A stretch of DNA of 64,000 nucleotides from Trematomus loennbergii (lineage: Eukaryota > Chordata > Actinopteri > Perciformes > Nototheniidae): NCBI GenBank assembly GCA_012861695.1, contig JAAOOA010000434.1, positions 248,001-312,000 of the forward strand. The letters are read 5' to 3'. The translations under genes and the position numbers were made by a program. Shown piece after piece: positions 1 to 12,158 of this stretch. The notes beneath the pieces are model-generated. The model did no database searches. It saw only the letters and a program-made list of their open reading frames with translations, and was not told where the DNA came from. The number at the start of each line of letters is the position of its first letter. Positions within the stretch are counted from its first letter, which is position 1.

Positions 1-230
1 GATTAATTTTAAACAGACAGTTCAACAAAAGGATATCCAAAAATGTAATTTTATCATTTAAATATTGAATTGTTCTCTCTTAGTAAGATCCCATTTTCAA
101 TAAAATGGTGGTCTTACCTTGACTTGAAGATGAAGTCCATTTGCCTATCCTTCTGGACAAAAATCTCTATTACTTTTTTGTAAAAGTCCACCTTATCTTC
201 TTGTAGTTTCAAAAGTCTATCATAAATCTA

Positions 231-400
231 ATCGATAGATTTATGATTAAAAAATTATAAAAGTAGGGTAGACATGTGGATGTTATCCGGCTGAACAAAA
301 CGTGCATTTATCTAACAGGTACGTTTCCCACAGATCTTATTTCGAGCTATTTTCTAAAATCCTATGGAGAAATCTCATTGCTTTGTTGTCGAGGGAAGCC
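231..400 (+). repeat. Dispersed repeat family R1, copy 1
   Basis: This segment closely matches 32859-32998 in the same orientation. It includes the shared strings TTATCCGGCTGAACAAAACG and AATCCTATGGAGAAATC. The copies diverge downstream, so this is the conserved part of a longer dispersed element. No coding capacity or terminal repeat is visible, and I cannot name the family. The rest of 1-1010 holds no gene that I can see. Confidence 0.6.
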
Positions 401-1012
401 ATGCACAGCTTACTTCCGGGTTTTAGGACGCGTCACTGCAGCTCTCTCGTCTCCTCTTCACACACCACACTTTTCGCGGCACACGTACTTACAGCCAATC
501 AGCTCTGAATTATGTGAGATGACGTATGGTGGGGATGGCAGCTCAGTGCCCTATGGTCATTATTTTTTTGCCACACACATTAAATAGGAAAATACTCTGA
601 GCATGCGCAGTGTAGTTTTTACAGTCACCGTTCACTTAGACAGTGAGAGGGAGGGGCATGATCAGGTTTTGTCCCACATGGCTCTAAACAGCTCAATAGG
701 CACACACTGTAGACACTAATTAGAAGAACACAGACTAAAACAGCAATGTACAGACGAATCAGATGATTAAACATGATCTTAAAATAATTTATATATATAT
801 TTTTTTGCATTTTTTGTAATCATTATTTGTAATACTTTCTGCTGACACTAGGTGGGGCTGTGCCACCTGCCCCTAATGACCAGTCGCCACTGGATAGGCG
901 ATGACTGCAGAAAGGAGGAATTTCCAAAGACCCCCATGTTAAAATGCCCAACTTTACAGCAGAAATAAACATGTTTCTACCCCTGGATGCAATACAAATT
1001 ATTCGGGATATA

Positions 1013-2619
1013 CAGGACTGTCTCAGAAAATTAGAATATTGTGATAAAGTTCTTTATTTTCTGTAATGCAATTAAAAAAACAAAAATGTCATACATTCTG
1101 GATTCATTACAAATCAACTGAAATATTGCAAGCCTTTTATTATTTTAATATTGCTGATTATGGCATACAGCTTAAGAAAACTCAAAAATCCTATCTCAAA
1201 AAATTAGAATAGTTCCTCAGACCAAGTAAAAAAAAAAGATTTATAACAGCAAAACACAATCAAACATTTGAAAATGTCCATTAATGCACTCAGTACTTGG
1301 TTGGGAATCCTTTTGCACGGATTACTGCATCAATGCGGCGTGGCATGGAGGCAATCAGCCTGTGGCATTGCTGAGGTGTTATGGATGCCCAGGATGCTTC
1401 AATAGCGGCCTTTAGCTCATTAGCATTGTTGGGTCTGGTGTCTTTCAGCTTCTTCTTCACAATACCCCACATATTCTCTATGGGGTTCAGGTCAGGGGAA
1501 TTTGCAGGCCAATCGAGGACAGTAATGCCATGGTCAGTACACCAGTTACTGGTGGTTTTGGCACTGTGGGCAGGTGCCAGATCATGCTGGAAAATGAATT
1601 CCTCATCTCCATAGAGCTTTTCAGCAGACGGAAGCATGTAGTGCTCTAAAATCTCTTGGTACACAGCTGCATTTACTCTGGGCTTGATGAAACACAGTGG
1701 ACCAACACCAGCAGCTGACATGGCTCCCCAAACCATCGCTGACTGTGGGAACTTCACACTGGATTTCAAGCAACTTGGATTTTGCGCCTCTCCAGCCTTT
1801 CTCCAGACTCTGGCGCCTTGACTTCCAAATGAAATACAAACTTGCTTTCGTCTGAAAAGAGGACTTTGGACCACTGTGCAACTGTCCAGTGCTTCTTTTC
1901 CTTAGCCCAAGTCAGACGCCTCTTCCGTTGTCTTGAGTTCAGAAGTGGCTTGACCATGGGAATACGGCTATTGTAGCCCATTTCCCGGACACGCCTGTGA
2001 ACAGTGACTTTTGATACCTGGACTCCAGCTTCAGTCCACTGTCTTTGAAGCTCCCCCAAATTCTGGAAGCGACTCTTCTTCACAATGCTGTTAAGGCTGC
2101 GGTCATCTCTCTTGGTTGTGCAGCGTTTCCTGCCACATTTCCCCCTTCCAACAGACTTTTTGTGGATGTGCTTTGAAACTGCACTCTGTGAACAGCTTGC
2201 TCTTTGAGAAATTTCTTTTTGTGTCTTACCCTCCTGATGGAGGGTGTCAATGACGGTCCTCTGGACAGCAGTCAGATCAGCAGTCTTCCCCATACTTGTG
2301 ATTTAGTTTACTGAACCAAGCTGAGTGTTTTTCAAGGCTCAGGAAACCCTTGCAGGTGTTTCGAGTTAATTAGACGATTCAAGTGATTCGTTGAACACCC
2401 TACTAGTATACTTTTTCATGATATTCTAATATTTAGAGATAGGATTTTGAGTTTTCTTAAGCTGTATGCCATAATCAGCAATATTAAAATAATAAAAGGC
2501 TTGCAATATTTCAGTTGATTTGTAATGAATCCAGAATGTATGACATTTTTGTTTTTTTAATTGCATTACAGAAAATAAAGAACTTTATCACAATATTCTA
2601 ATTTTCTGAGACAGTCCTG
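1013..2619 (-). mobile_element. Tc1/mariner element with long TIRs
   Basis: A complete 1.6-kb element lies between two TA dinucleotides (1011-1012 and 2620-2621), the classic Tc1 target duplication. Its inverted repeats are long, about 197 bp each (1013-1210 and 2423-2619), and start CAGGACTGTCTCAGAAAATT. A single transposase gene on the minus strand fills most of the interior. The arms are still very similar, so the insertion is fairly young, but the transposase frame is broken. Confidence 0.95.
1290..2293 (-). pseudogene. Tc1 transposase, frameshifted
   Basis: The transposase would cut and paste the surrounding element at TA sites in the nucleus. The start at 2293 opens with MGKTADLTAVQRTVIDTL, the usual N-terminus of fish Tc1 proteins, followed by two helix-turn-helix DNA-binding segments (roughly residues 5-110). 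The catalytic DDE domain follows. The first D is in FSDESKF, the second in FQHDLAPAH and the E in NPIENMW, and 34 residues separate the second D from the E (DD34E, typical of Tc1). A one-base deletion near 1843, in a run of Ts just after the DESKF motif, shifts the frame. The N-terminal part runs to 1766 in one frame and the C-terminal part continues in another (1874-1290), ending FPTKY. All three acidic residues survive, but no single protein carries them. Confidence in family is very high. The gene as it stands is non-functional. Confidence 0.95.
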
Positions 2620-2891
2620 TAGTTAGATTCCACCTTAATGATTATTAATTGTTGAGTGAAATGTTTTATAACGCAACCCTTTTATTTATATTAGGTCTTA
2701 ACGTTTTTGCATAAATTAGGGCGTGGTCACTTTGATGGACAGGTACGTGCCTCACTGTCAGCTAACAGCAACTTGTCTACTCTGCTAGGCTACAACGTTA
2801 GCTAGTTGTAGTTACTGTACTTGACCCTTTAGCCGTGTTCGTGGTGATTGTGCCTTTTATGGAATGTTGTTACAAATACCAGACAATTAAA

Positions 2892-2970
2892 ATGTCGTGC
2901 TGTGCGGTTGAATGTACTAACAGAACTTCCAAGAAGTCTACTCTCAGCTTTTTTTCGTTGAGTAAAATGA
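2892..2970 (+). pseudogene. THAP-like zinc-finger N-terminus (fragment)
   Basis: The ATG at 2892 opens a short peptide beginning MSCCAVECTNR, which looks like the first cysteine pair of a THAP finger (Cys-x3-Cys followed by Asn-Arg). It continues through SFFSLSK and then a possible splice donor near 2962. The remaining ligands of the finger (second Cys, His) are not seen nearby. THAP domains occur in P-element and Kolobok transposases and in host genes. This may be a decayed exon of such an element, but it is short enough that chance similarity is possible. Confidence 0.35.
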
Positions 2971-3647
2971 TAATATTATACATGTTAGCAGGTGTTTGTG
3001 TGCTTGTTAGCTTGTTATATAGCTTATTAGCCAGCTAAGGACGTACATGTAAACCTTTATACATGTATATATATATATATATATACAGTTTAGTTTATGA
3101 TTCAGCCTTGGGTAAGACTTTTATAGTCTATGGCTATGACGCCCATAATGCTAAACGGGAGCAAATGTTAAAAGGGGACCCAATTATCCAGTGGGCCGCC
3201 GGAGTCCGCCGGCCGGAGCTAACGGAGCCGCAGGGAGCTAGCTAGCCCCCTGCAGCTCCGTTGTGTAATAATGACAAAAATACATTTCACAGTAATTATA
3301 ATAAAAAATAAAAACGATTTCCTTAAAAAATGATGATTCGTGATGACGAATCGAGCTGGGGGTGTGTCACTGATGGCAGGCAAACATTTTTTACTTGACT
3401 TATTTTCTAAAAAGAATATAATTCATAAGAAGAAAGAAGCTAGCAGCATCGAAACTGCAAGTGAAGCTGCTACTAGTACTACATCATCAGAAGAGCCGCC
3501 TAAAGATGTGGATAATGCTAGCACTAACGTTAACGTTAGCTGCGCTAGCAACGTTCCCCTGGCTAGCTCCCTGTGGATAGACTGCAAAGCTGAGAAAACT
3601 GGGTTGCAAAGTTTGTTCATCCATTTCGGATTTATCAGTCTTCAATC
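2971..3647. other. No recognised gene; AT/CpG-mixed spacer
   Basis: The stretch contains a short (TA)n run at 3066-3085 and a GC-rich palindromic segment at about 3195-3265 (GGAGCT...AGCTCC repeats). It also has an open frame from 3340 that is rich in Ser, Thr and Glu. That frame could be the disordered N-terminus of a hAT-type protein, but nothing diagnostic is visible. Confidence 0.3.
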
Positions 3648-3675
3648 AGTGTGTGTGGTGTGTGTGTGTGTGTGT

Positions 3676-3737
<62 letters not shown>
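3648..3737 (+). repeat. (TG)n microsatellite
   Basis: About 90 bp of TG dinucleotide with two GG interruptions near its start. Open frames through it (Val-Cys repeats) are artefacts. Confidence 0.98.
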
Positions 3738-3739
<2 letters not shown>

Positions 3740-3917
3740 GCAGCGCTGTCTGCTTATTTGCAATGTAGGCTAGGCCTAATCAGAATAATTTCAAGTCCAG
3801 ATTCAATGTTGTTTGCATAAGTAGGCTATATTTTTCGTTTAGTTTATTTAATAAGTTAATTTCAGGACAACTTTGGGAATTTTGTTTGTTTGTTATGAGT
3901 TTTAAATAGATTTTGAA

Positions 3918-4056
3918 AAGAGAGAGAGAGAAAGGCAGAGAGAGAGAAGCAGAGAGAGAGAGGCAGAGGCAGAGAGAGAGGCAGAGAGAGAGAGAGAGAG
4001 AGGCAGAGAGAGAGAGAGAGGCAGAGAGAGAGAGAGAGAGAGGCAGGCAGAGAGGC
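3918..4056 (+). repeat. (AG)n / AGGCAG compound repeat
   Basis: A purine-only tract alternates (AG)n runs with AGGCAG units for about 140 bp. It is a polypurine/polypyrimidine mirror-type repeat of the kind that can form triplex DNA. Confidence 0.95.
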
Positions 4057-5209
4057 AGCAGCGATGTCTGCTTAGTTGCAATACTGTAGCTTATGCAATT
4101 TAGGCCTATAAATTGTTTATGTAACTTATGTGCCAGTGTGTCCATGGTTTTGAGTCTGTGTGTGTGTTGAGCGCAGCGCCGTCTGCTTTTGCAGTACAGT
4201 AACTAAAATAGGACTAAGCATACCGGTAGTTTCTGTGGACCTGTCTGCCCGTTTTGTGAGTGCACTGCGCGCTTGTGTGGCATTGTTTGGGATGACCTAA
4301 TTAAAATAGCGTCCCCCCAGTAAAAAAATCCCCACTACACCACTGCACATCATGTAGACAGCCAGTCACCCTGTGTGAGGCAGGCCACTTAACAGGCCAG
4401 GCCATCGGGAAACCCCCGGTCCTCCCGATGGCCAGTCCGGGACTGGGTACAGGAGGCGTAGAGCGAGGGATCATTGTCCACAAGTTAATCGATCGCAGAT
4501 GGCGTCGTGATCACGGACGAATAAAAAAAAAAAAAAAAAAACTAAATGGGTCGCGAAATATACTTGGGCGGCCGTTAATATACCTGGGCGGCCTGCTCAA
4601 GTAAAGTCTATGTGTGGGAAACCCTGCCATGATTGTCCATTGAATTTGGCTATTGTGTTCAGCCACAGCAGCTTTCCCTGTGACCACTCCCTTAGTTCCT
4701 AAGCCTATGGACTTGCAGCAGGGTAGACATCCATGAGTCAAGATTAGCATTTTTTGACAAATCATTTTTAATGCCTGGTCTCCTTTTTATTGCGAGATGC
4801 AGGGTGTACAGGAGGTTGTCCACTGTACAAGTGTTTGTCATTGACACTGTTTGCTGTCCAATTGTTCCCTCTCCTCCCCAATGTGGACAGCATCCCTTTT
4901 GCTTTTCTCTTGCATCTGACAATGTTTCAGACAGTTTAGACTTTTTTTCTCTGAGCAGTTGGAGTAGGGGGGCTGAAGTACTTCGACTTTCTTTTCTGGG
5001 TTTTACTTCGCTTCCTCCATGTCTCCTCTTATTTCCACAAGTGTCTCACAATAATGAGGATTTGCTCCGTTTGCATCATCCTCTTTCCCTGCTTCCTCCT
5101 GTGCTTGTGTGACCACCTCTTTGATAGGAGCAAAGAAAGGGGATGATTTTGCGAGAGATCTGTGCATGTCTTCAAAATCAGCAGGTGTGTGCTCTTCATC
5201 TTCATTTTT

Positions 5210-5740
5210 TTAATTGATATTTTCAGACTTCTGTGTCCGTATGGCCTCCTGCAGTGCTGAGATGTTTCTTACACCCATTAGTGTCAGTCTTTGATGAAAA
5301 AACATGTACCATACACTTGAAATTGACAATACCTGGCCAAATACAGTAGCATTTTGAAGGACGGCAAAACAGTACAAAAACAATTGTTTTGTCTCCTTTC
5401 TGCACTGAACCTTGGACAACTTCAAACTGATCAACTTCAGCATGTGAGCAGCACAGAGGTGTATTACTGTCAGCTGCACTGACCGCTGCCCTTGGCACAC
5501 CTGAAAGCAAAGCTTGAGATATTCCTGAACACTGGTGATGTTAAATGCCTGAACTACTGCATGGATCATGGCCCAACTGAAATCAGTTTCGACTTTTTGG
5601 GGCTTGAAGTGTTTAGAAAACAACTTGTAGTAGTCGCGACCCAGGCAAGTCAACCAGTGCAGGATTGTTGCAGTACTCTGATCAGATGTTAGCATTTCTG
5701 CCACAGGAACCACAGTTTTTGTTGTTGACTGGCATGACAT
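5210..5740 (-). pseudogene. Conserved core block of the PHD-containing gene
   Basis: This is 176 open codons, and homologous sequence clearly extends upstream of the first Met (YYALCMSCQ precedes it). Conserved-looking motifs in order are PVAEMLTSDQS, TILHWLTCLGRDY, VETDFSWAMIHAVVQAFN, YLKLCFQVC and LCAAHMLK. The spacing of acidic residues (the Asp of LTSD, the Asp of VETDFSW) would suit an RNase H-like DDE transposase fold, but I could not verify a full triad. The frame ends at a TAA (5210-5212), beyond which the same frame stays open, so the stop is probably a mutation. Confidence 0.5.
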
Positions 5741-6477
5741 ACAAAGTGCATAGTAAAGTACTGATTGGCTGGATGGCTGAGGTTTTTACAAGAAACAATG
5801 CTTATTCTTTTGTAGGTCTTGCTAAATATGAAGCTGGGTCTCAGAATAAGAGTGAACAACAAAAGGAGACATTGCAACATACTGCATTGTACTGTGCTTG
5901 ATTTTTGAGCTGGGATTTTCCACATCCTGCTTTTTTGAATTTCCAAGCACATTTCCAAACACATCCCTATCCAAGCAAGTCTCAAGATTTTTTCACTTGA
6001 TATTTCTGCAGAACTCTGACAGACTTTACATCGGTGTGGTTCCCTGCCAAAAGTTTGTCTTCATCTGCTCTTGCAAGTTTTTTTGTGTGGACAAACATGG
6101 GAGAAAATTCTCCAAGTTGTCCTTTGAGGTCTTCACGCTCAGGTTGACGACAATGTCGCGTGTGTTGTTCCTCACAACTATGGCAGACCTTGCCCTGCAC
6201 TGTGACATGTACATTTATATCACCTGTTGTAAGATTAGGATCTTCTGCAATTGTTAGAAATAAGTGGTACAGCCTGTGAATTTACACACAGCCTTACCCC
6301 TCCAAATGTTCCCTTTAGCTTTCCGACTCTTTATAGATTTGATTTTATTGCTTTTGAATGAAAGGACACAAAGTTTGTTGACAGTGACTATTTTACGGCT
6401 GATAATGTCAGTCCAACCTTTCTTCAACACTCTGTATGCTTCCCTATCATCAGGTTGAATTGCAGACCATTCCGGCC

Positions 6478-7048
6478 CGTCCACACAGCAGCGTTAAAAA
6501 AATCTTCCAACGCTTCTGCCCATTCACTTTGAATGGGGTGACGTCACTTTGCTCACTTTTCGCCGTGGGAAGCAGAGCGGAGATTTCCAGGCATCTCAGG
6601 CTTCAAAAGTTGAGCAATGTTCAACTTTTGAAGCTGAGGTGGAAGCATCAGCCAATCAAATCCCGTTTATGCAAATCTGACAGTTCAAGCGCTAGCCAAT
6701 CAAACCGCGTGTATGCTGGGAGAGACATACCGCAGGTCATTTCCTCATATTCCAAAAAATGGAGGAGAAATTAATTATAGGGAGGGAATCACCCGGTGCT
6801 TTATGACCAGTCCCTATTTACCTACCGGGATACAAACCGGAGGAGCCAGGCATGGAGGGAGGTGGCAGAGACAGTGGTATGTTTTCGCCTGTTTGGGGAG
6901 TTTATATCCAGTTTACTTCGGGCTTTTTTGCTTTGTATGTCGGGGGCGGGAGATTCATGTGATTGGTTGTTGGTGCCTTGCTCGCAAAAAATCCCCAAGC
7001 TTCAGATACGCCCACCTCCAAGATTTTTTTAACGCTGCTGTGTGGACG
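6478..7048. mobile_element. MITE with 29-bp perfect TIRs
   Basis: The ends 6478-6506 and 7020-7048 are perfect inverted repeats (CGTCCACACAGCAGCGTTAA and on). An inner palindrome at about 6607-6642 centres on CTTCAAAAGTTGAGC. The element interrupts the coding sequence of the surrounding gene between FFCNPDEGITE and PEWSAIQPDD. No transposase is encoded and no clean target duplication was found, so the superfamily is open. Confidence 0.8.
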
Positions 7049-7100
7049 CTCCGTTATTCCCTCGTCAGGGTTACAGAAAAATATGGGGACAAGATAGCAG

Positions 7101-7766
7101 TTATCTTCCAAAGGATAACCTCCTTTTTATGTTGTCCTTTTGTCCAGAGTCTGTTGCCTTGGCATCTGTGCTACAGGAAGGACAGTGCCATGGGGATATG
7201 GCAGCAATGTCCTCCACACTTTGGTAGCCAATGCAAACAGGATGAAACCAGTCCTTGCAGATGCTACACTGAGCATATGGCTCACTGGCATTATTTGGTT
7301 GTTTACAAACACAAAATAAGGTGTCATCTGGATACTCAATGCTATTTGCCTCAATGCAGTCAGCCATTTCATCTCCACTGGCTTTAGCCATCGTAATCAC
7401 TTCATCCTCATGTGTCTTTTTTACCACGTCTTTCATGCATTGCAATGTTTTTTCCTCTGCTTTAGAAACATTCATGTATTCACCATCATCACCATTAACC
7501 CTGGTATCATTTGCACTGTTCCTACTCATAACACTTTGTTCATCTTCATTTTCTTTATCATGTTCAACTTTCTTCCACTGATGCAATCTGTCCTTGCACA
7601 TAGTAATATTTCCAGCCCCACTATTTTCTGCCCCTTGGACTCTGTCCCTGGTCTGAGCATTGTCTTCAGAATCAACACTGTCTGCTTTGGGGCTTCTGTT
7701 TCTTGGGTCTCTGGTTATGTGATTTTTACCACTTTCTGCAATGTTTTCTGCAGTACTGCGATCCAT
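7101..7766 (-). CDS. PHD-finger N-terminal segment
   Basis: An open frame of 221 residues starts at 7766. The first 130 residues are polar and acidic (SEDNAQTRDR, DKENEDEQS) and probably disordered. Residues about 148-198 form a PHD zinc finger in the C4HC3 pattern: Cys-Val-Cys in LFCVCKQ, Cys-x2-Cys in QCSICKDWFH, the His of WFHPVC, and the final CPSC. PHD fingers read histone H3 tails. In a transposon protein this could bias target choice or tether the protein to chromatin. The frame ends at 7101, while recognisable sequence goes on in another frame (EDNCYLVPIFF), so this is the 5' part of a broken longer gene. Confidence 0.6.
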   Translation of the reverse strand: MDRSTAENIAESGKNHITRDPRNRSPKADSVDSEDNAQTRDRVQGAENSGAGNITMCKDRLHQWKKVEHDKENEDEQSVMSRNSANDTRVNGDDGEYMNVSKAEEKTLQCMKDVVKKTHEDEVITMAKASGDEMADCIEANSIEYPDDTLFCVCKQPNNASEPYAQCSICKDWFHPVCIGYQSVEDIAAISPWHCPSCSTDAKATDSGQKDNIKRRLSFGR

Positions 7767-8556
7767 TGTGTCTTATTCAACTATTTCTGTTTCATCTTGG
7801 CCCTTATCCTGATCTGCGTCCTTAATCTCAGACCTGGTGTCTCCGTTTTCCTCATCCTCAGTTTTTCTGGGTCCTTCCTTAACATTTATTTCCAAAGTGT
7901 CACTTTGTCACTGTCACTTTTCCACTCTTACTCCACAGTCACTCTCCCTCTTATTGACATTATTTTTCTTCTGCCTCAACAGTGCTCTTGTTCTGATACA
8001 CTTTCTGTCACAGTTCCATAAGTGTACAGCCACTTATTTTTATTAACAGCCTTGTCATCAAATATTTTCCCAGCCAAGGTTTCCCACATGGGGCTGTTCC
8101 AAGGGATTTCTTTTTTAAGATGAACAAAAGCTGACAGTTCAGCAACTATCTTGTCCTCTCCTCCTGACTGTGTCCATAAATCTGGACAGCCATGTCTTTG
8201 CCCTCTTCTTAACTTATCAATTTTTTAAACTCACAAATCAAAGAAAAACATGAATTTCTTGTGATAGCTTCCAGTAGTAATGAATGCGTGCACCCAAACA
8301 GTTTGTTTTAGCAATTAATGAATCTGTAAATGTGTTTAATTAACAAAAATGTTTGTAAATAACACTTGTCAGGGTTTGATTTGCAAGGGGGATGAGGGGC
8401 TCTTAATATCCCTGCCTCAGATTAATTATTTTACGGCACGTTGTGTCATTTCCTTTTGAAATATGTTCTGTTAAATATTGAAGTTTATAAATAGGCTATG
8501 TGTTTTGGCACGCCTGGCCAAATGGTGCTTTCCATGGTATTTAAATGGGCAAGACA

Positions 8557-8737
8557 GTCTGGCTGTAGACCTCCACTGTCAGGCTCTTCTTTATCAGGCT
8601 CCACTGTCAGGCCGGAAAGTGCTGCAATAGCATTTTACCGCGCAGTTCCATATTTCCGTCACACCAAGGGCTTCTTCGAGGCTGCAGCGGGATATTATGA
8701 ACGGATCGAGCCTGACAGTGGAGGTCTGCAGTCAGAC
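8557..8737. mobile_element. Short 181-bp MITE
   Basis: Imperfect 30-bp inverted repeats at 8557-8586 and 8708-8737 share GACCTCCACTGTCAGGCTC. A third partial copy of the same motif lies at 8597-8616, just inside the left arm. No coding capacity. Confidence 0.6.
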
Positions 8738-8961
8738 CCCTCTCGAAATGGGGATTACATTATTGCATGTTTAGTTTAGTTTTGTAGCAGTGTTGCCCCT
8801 ACCATTGTCTTGCAGGGGCGCTGCGCCCCGCCAACGGAGCCCCGTGCCCCGCCAACGGAGCCCCACGCCCCCCCAGAAATTCAAGATGTTTAAAAATGTA
8901 AACATCTTGAACATTTTTTTTTCTTTTTTTCTTATTATTTCTTTTTTTTATATATATATAT

Positions 8962-9607
<646 letters not shown>

Positions 9608-9615
9608 ATATATAT

Positions 9616-11531
9616 ATAGCACCAAATTGCAACTAATCTATACCTACTGTCACTTTTCACATTGAACATGTGCTCTTTTATTAAATAAACTAAACGCTTT
9701 CATTTTAAAGTAAATTCAGATTGAACATAGTAAAAAAATGTAAATTATAGTGTCCGTCCAAAAAAGAAACATTACTTATAGTGAAAAACCACCCTTGAAT
9801 GATGGGATAGTAGACTAAAAGCTTTAGGAAGCCAGACTATAACATATAATAAGTACCCTGTATCAAGATTGATGCAAAAAAAGTGACATTTGACCTTTTT
9901 AGAGAGGTTTAGCAAAAGGAAAACCACCTTTGGGGTCATTTGGGTGGATTTGCCGTTTCTCTGGAACCCATTGGTCGATGTTGGTGATTGACACCTCTTT
10001 TGAACTGTTAGAGCCAATAGAATCGATGGGGAAGTTCCACATACACACACACGTTACCATTGAGGTGTGAGACTAAGGCCCCTACACACCAATCTGACAC
10101 CAAAGAACACGTCCCGACGGACCCGACTGTTGTGTCTCCTGCGTCTTGGCCAACAGTCGCACTAGAAATCTTTTCGCTCAGGGCTCATTTAGACGTTTCT
10201 TGTGAGACTTGTGTTTTGTTTCGGTAAAAATGGTTCGTATCATCAGTTAGCTGAGTTTCTTCCTGTTAAGTGAGTATGGAACATTAATAGTTTCATAAAT
10301 GTTAAGAAGTCCTGAGACACAATTTCGTGAAGGAAAAAAAAGCTTAACAGGTTAACAGTAGGCTAACAGTTTGCTAGCTGCTGTAGGCCTATGTTAACGT
10401 TTGCTAATGTTAATCTATCAAAACACACAGTCGATAGCGTTAATGTTAGCTATTAAGCTACCTGTTTAAGTATAATATAATACACCCAAGGCTATAAATT
10501 AGCTACTTACTTAAACGGAGAGCCGTGGAGAACGTTCACCTCACGACAGTGGAGCTACGCAGGCAGTCCTTCCGAATGTAAAAGGGGAAAAGGGAGGGAA
10601 AGTGGCGGGCTGCGCAGACAGGACAGTATATGTGGCAATTCAATTGTACATATTTTTTTCTAATTACTTTAAATGAATGAAATGAACTTGTTTAAACAGT
10701 GACAATATATGTTAAGATGAATTAAAAAAGATAAGAAGGATGCAATAACACATTCAAATCTATTAAAAAAAAAAAGGCTAGATTAAAACATGTAACAATC
10801 TAAAAGGGGTCAGAATCAGTTTTTTCAGTGTATTGGACGTTGCAGGATATAAAATAACGTTACCAGTCAAATAAAACATACAAATAGACACACTCATTCA
10901 TTCTGCCCCAGATCAAATTTAATACCTCCCCTCCTAAAATTCCAGACTTTAAAGACATTTTTAGACCTTAAATATCAAAAAATAAATGTAAGACTTTTTA
11001 AGGATCCGCGGGGACCCTGGCATAGTTTGGACTTCCAGATTGTAGAAAAGCTACAAAGTGCGCAGTGTGCACGTAGGTCTGGTCATAATAAGCATAAATG
11101 AACATTTCTGAAAAGGGAGAAAACAATCAGATATGGTTGCACTTTTTACATTGTTTCGGGAAGCATTAATGATATCAATTCCACCTCCCACGCAGGAATA
11201 TAATGCCTGTAAAAACTAGATTGTATTAAGCTGGGTTTGAGGTTTGCCTAAAGTCTTTCTGCCTGTCAAAGTATGAGGACGAGATGAGAGCAGTTTAACC
11301 ATTTATTTCCTTCACAACATTTGTTGACTGTCACAGTTAAAGATGATTTAGAGGCTAGAATATAAACACAAAAATAGCAATCAGGAAGAGCAAAACACTA
11401 GGGTACAATAAAATAAAATGTTGCTTTAACATAATTAGCATAAACCAAATATCAATAACTTTAAAACATATTAACGACTTACTCAAATAATGCATCAAAC
11501 AGTCAACTGGTGAGGAGAGCACATGTGAATC
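9616..11531. other. No gene recognised, about 1.9 kb
   Basis: AT-rich sequence with scattered short open frames and no splice-supported coding region. A GC-richer segment at about 10080-10600 (starting GGCCCCTACACACC) resembles one end of a fish DNA element, but I found no matching opposite end. Confidence 0.4.
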
Positions 11532-12138
11532 CAACCCAGTCTCACGGCATTTCGTGTTATTAGTCACGAAATTAATTAATCTATTGATTCGTGTTCACCA
11601 ACACGATTTTCACATTTTTTTCGTGTCACACAGAACGATTTTAAATGCAATGTATTTCTATTGGTAGTATGTTTCGTGCCTGCACCACGTCTTTTTGTCC
11701 GGTCGGGTCTTGGAAGACCAGAAGCTGTGTGGTTCATAAAACATGTTCTTACTCAATATCTTACCCTAAGCCTAACCCTATCCCTTTATTTTAAATTGTA
11801 TAATGTCTGAGTTTTTTTGCCATCAGTGAGGAAAAGAAATGTCTCAGAGCCTCAGAATACTGACATCTGTATTTTATGTCATCTTTTTTTCCTTCTAATT
11901 TGTTATTATTTGGTGCAGGCACGAAACATACTACCAATAGAAATACATTGCTTCTAAAATCGTCAGAATACTTAAATCTGTATTTTTTAAATGTCTTTTT
12001 CCTTCTAATTTGTTATTATTTACATTGCTTTTAAAATCGTTCTGTGTGACACGAAAAAAATGGCGAAATCGTGTTGGTGAACACGAATCAATAGATTAAT
12101 TTTGTGACTATAACACGAAATGCCGTGAGACTGTGTTG
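11532..12138. mobile_element. Foldback element FB-A
   Basis: The element begins CAACCCAGTCTCACGGC and ends GCCGTGAGACTGTGTTG. It is flanked by perfect 7-bp duplications GTGAATC (11525-11531 and 12139-12145). The arms are about 180 bp and pair CACGAAATG/CATTTCGTG, CGTGTTGGTGAACACG and the TTCTATTGGTAGTATG segment. The short loop holds AATACTGACATCTGTATT, a module shared with larger foldback elements further along. It is non-coding. A related right arm occurs at 45600-45910. Confidence 0.85.
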
Positions 12139-12158
12139 GTGAATCGGCTGCTTCAGAC

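Larger units (their letters stand above)
4560..7766 (-). pseudogene. Decayed transposon-type gene with PHD finger
   Basis: Minus-strand coding remnants line up in order from 7766 down to about 4560: an acidic N-terminal region with a PHD finger (7766-7101); a block at 6484-6254 containing the pattern WxGKAVCKFTGC; a large conserved block (5740-5210) with PVAEMLTSD, VETDFSWAM and CAAHMLK; and a C-terminal block (4922-4692) with TNTCTVDNLLYTLHL. An in-frame stop at 5210-5212 separates open sequence that continues in the same frame (EDEEHTPADFEDMHRS). A frameshift lies near 7110, and a 570-bp element sits at 6478-7048. The order of blocks resembles a large uncharacterised protein family that recurs many times in teleost genomes and behaves like a DNA-transposon gene. 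I cannot assign a superfamily from sequence alone. The copy is clearly inactive. Confidence 0.6.

Noticed and set aside
1381..1614. Plus-strand frame across the Tc1 element
   Set aside because: It is the antisense shadow of the transposase and has no motif of its own.
10076..10600. Possible MITE starting GGCCCCTACACACC
   Set aside because: No inverse end or flanking duplication was found within 2 kb.
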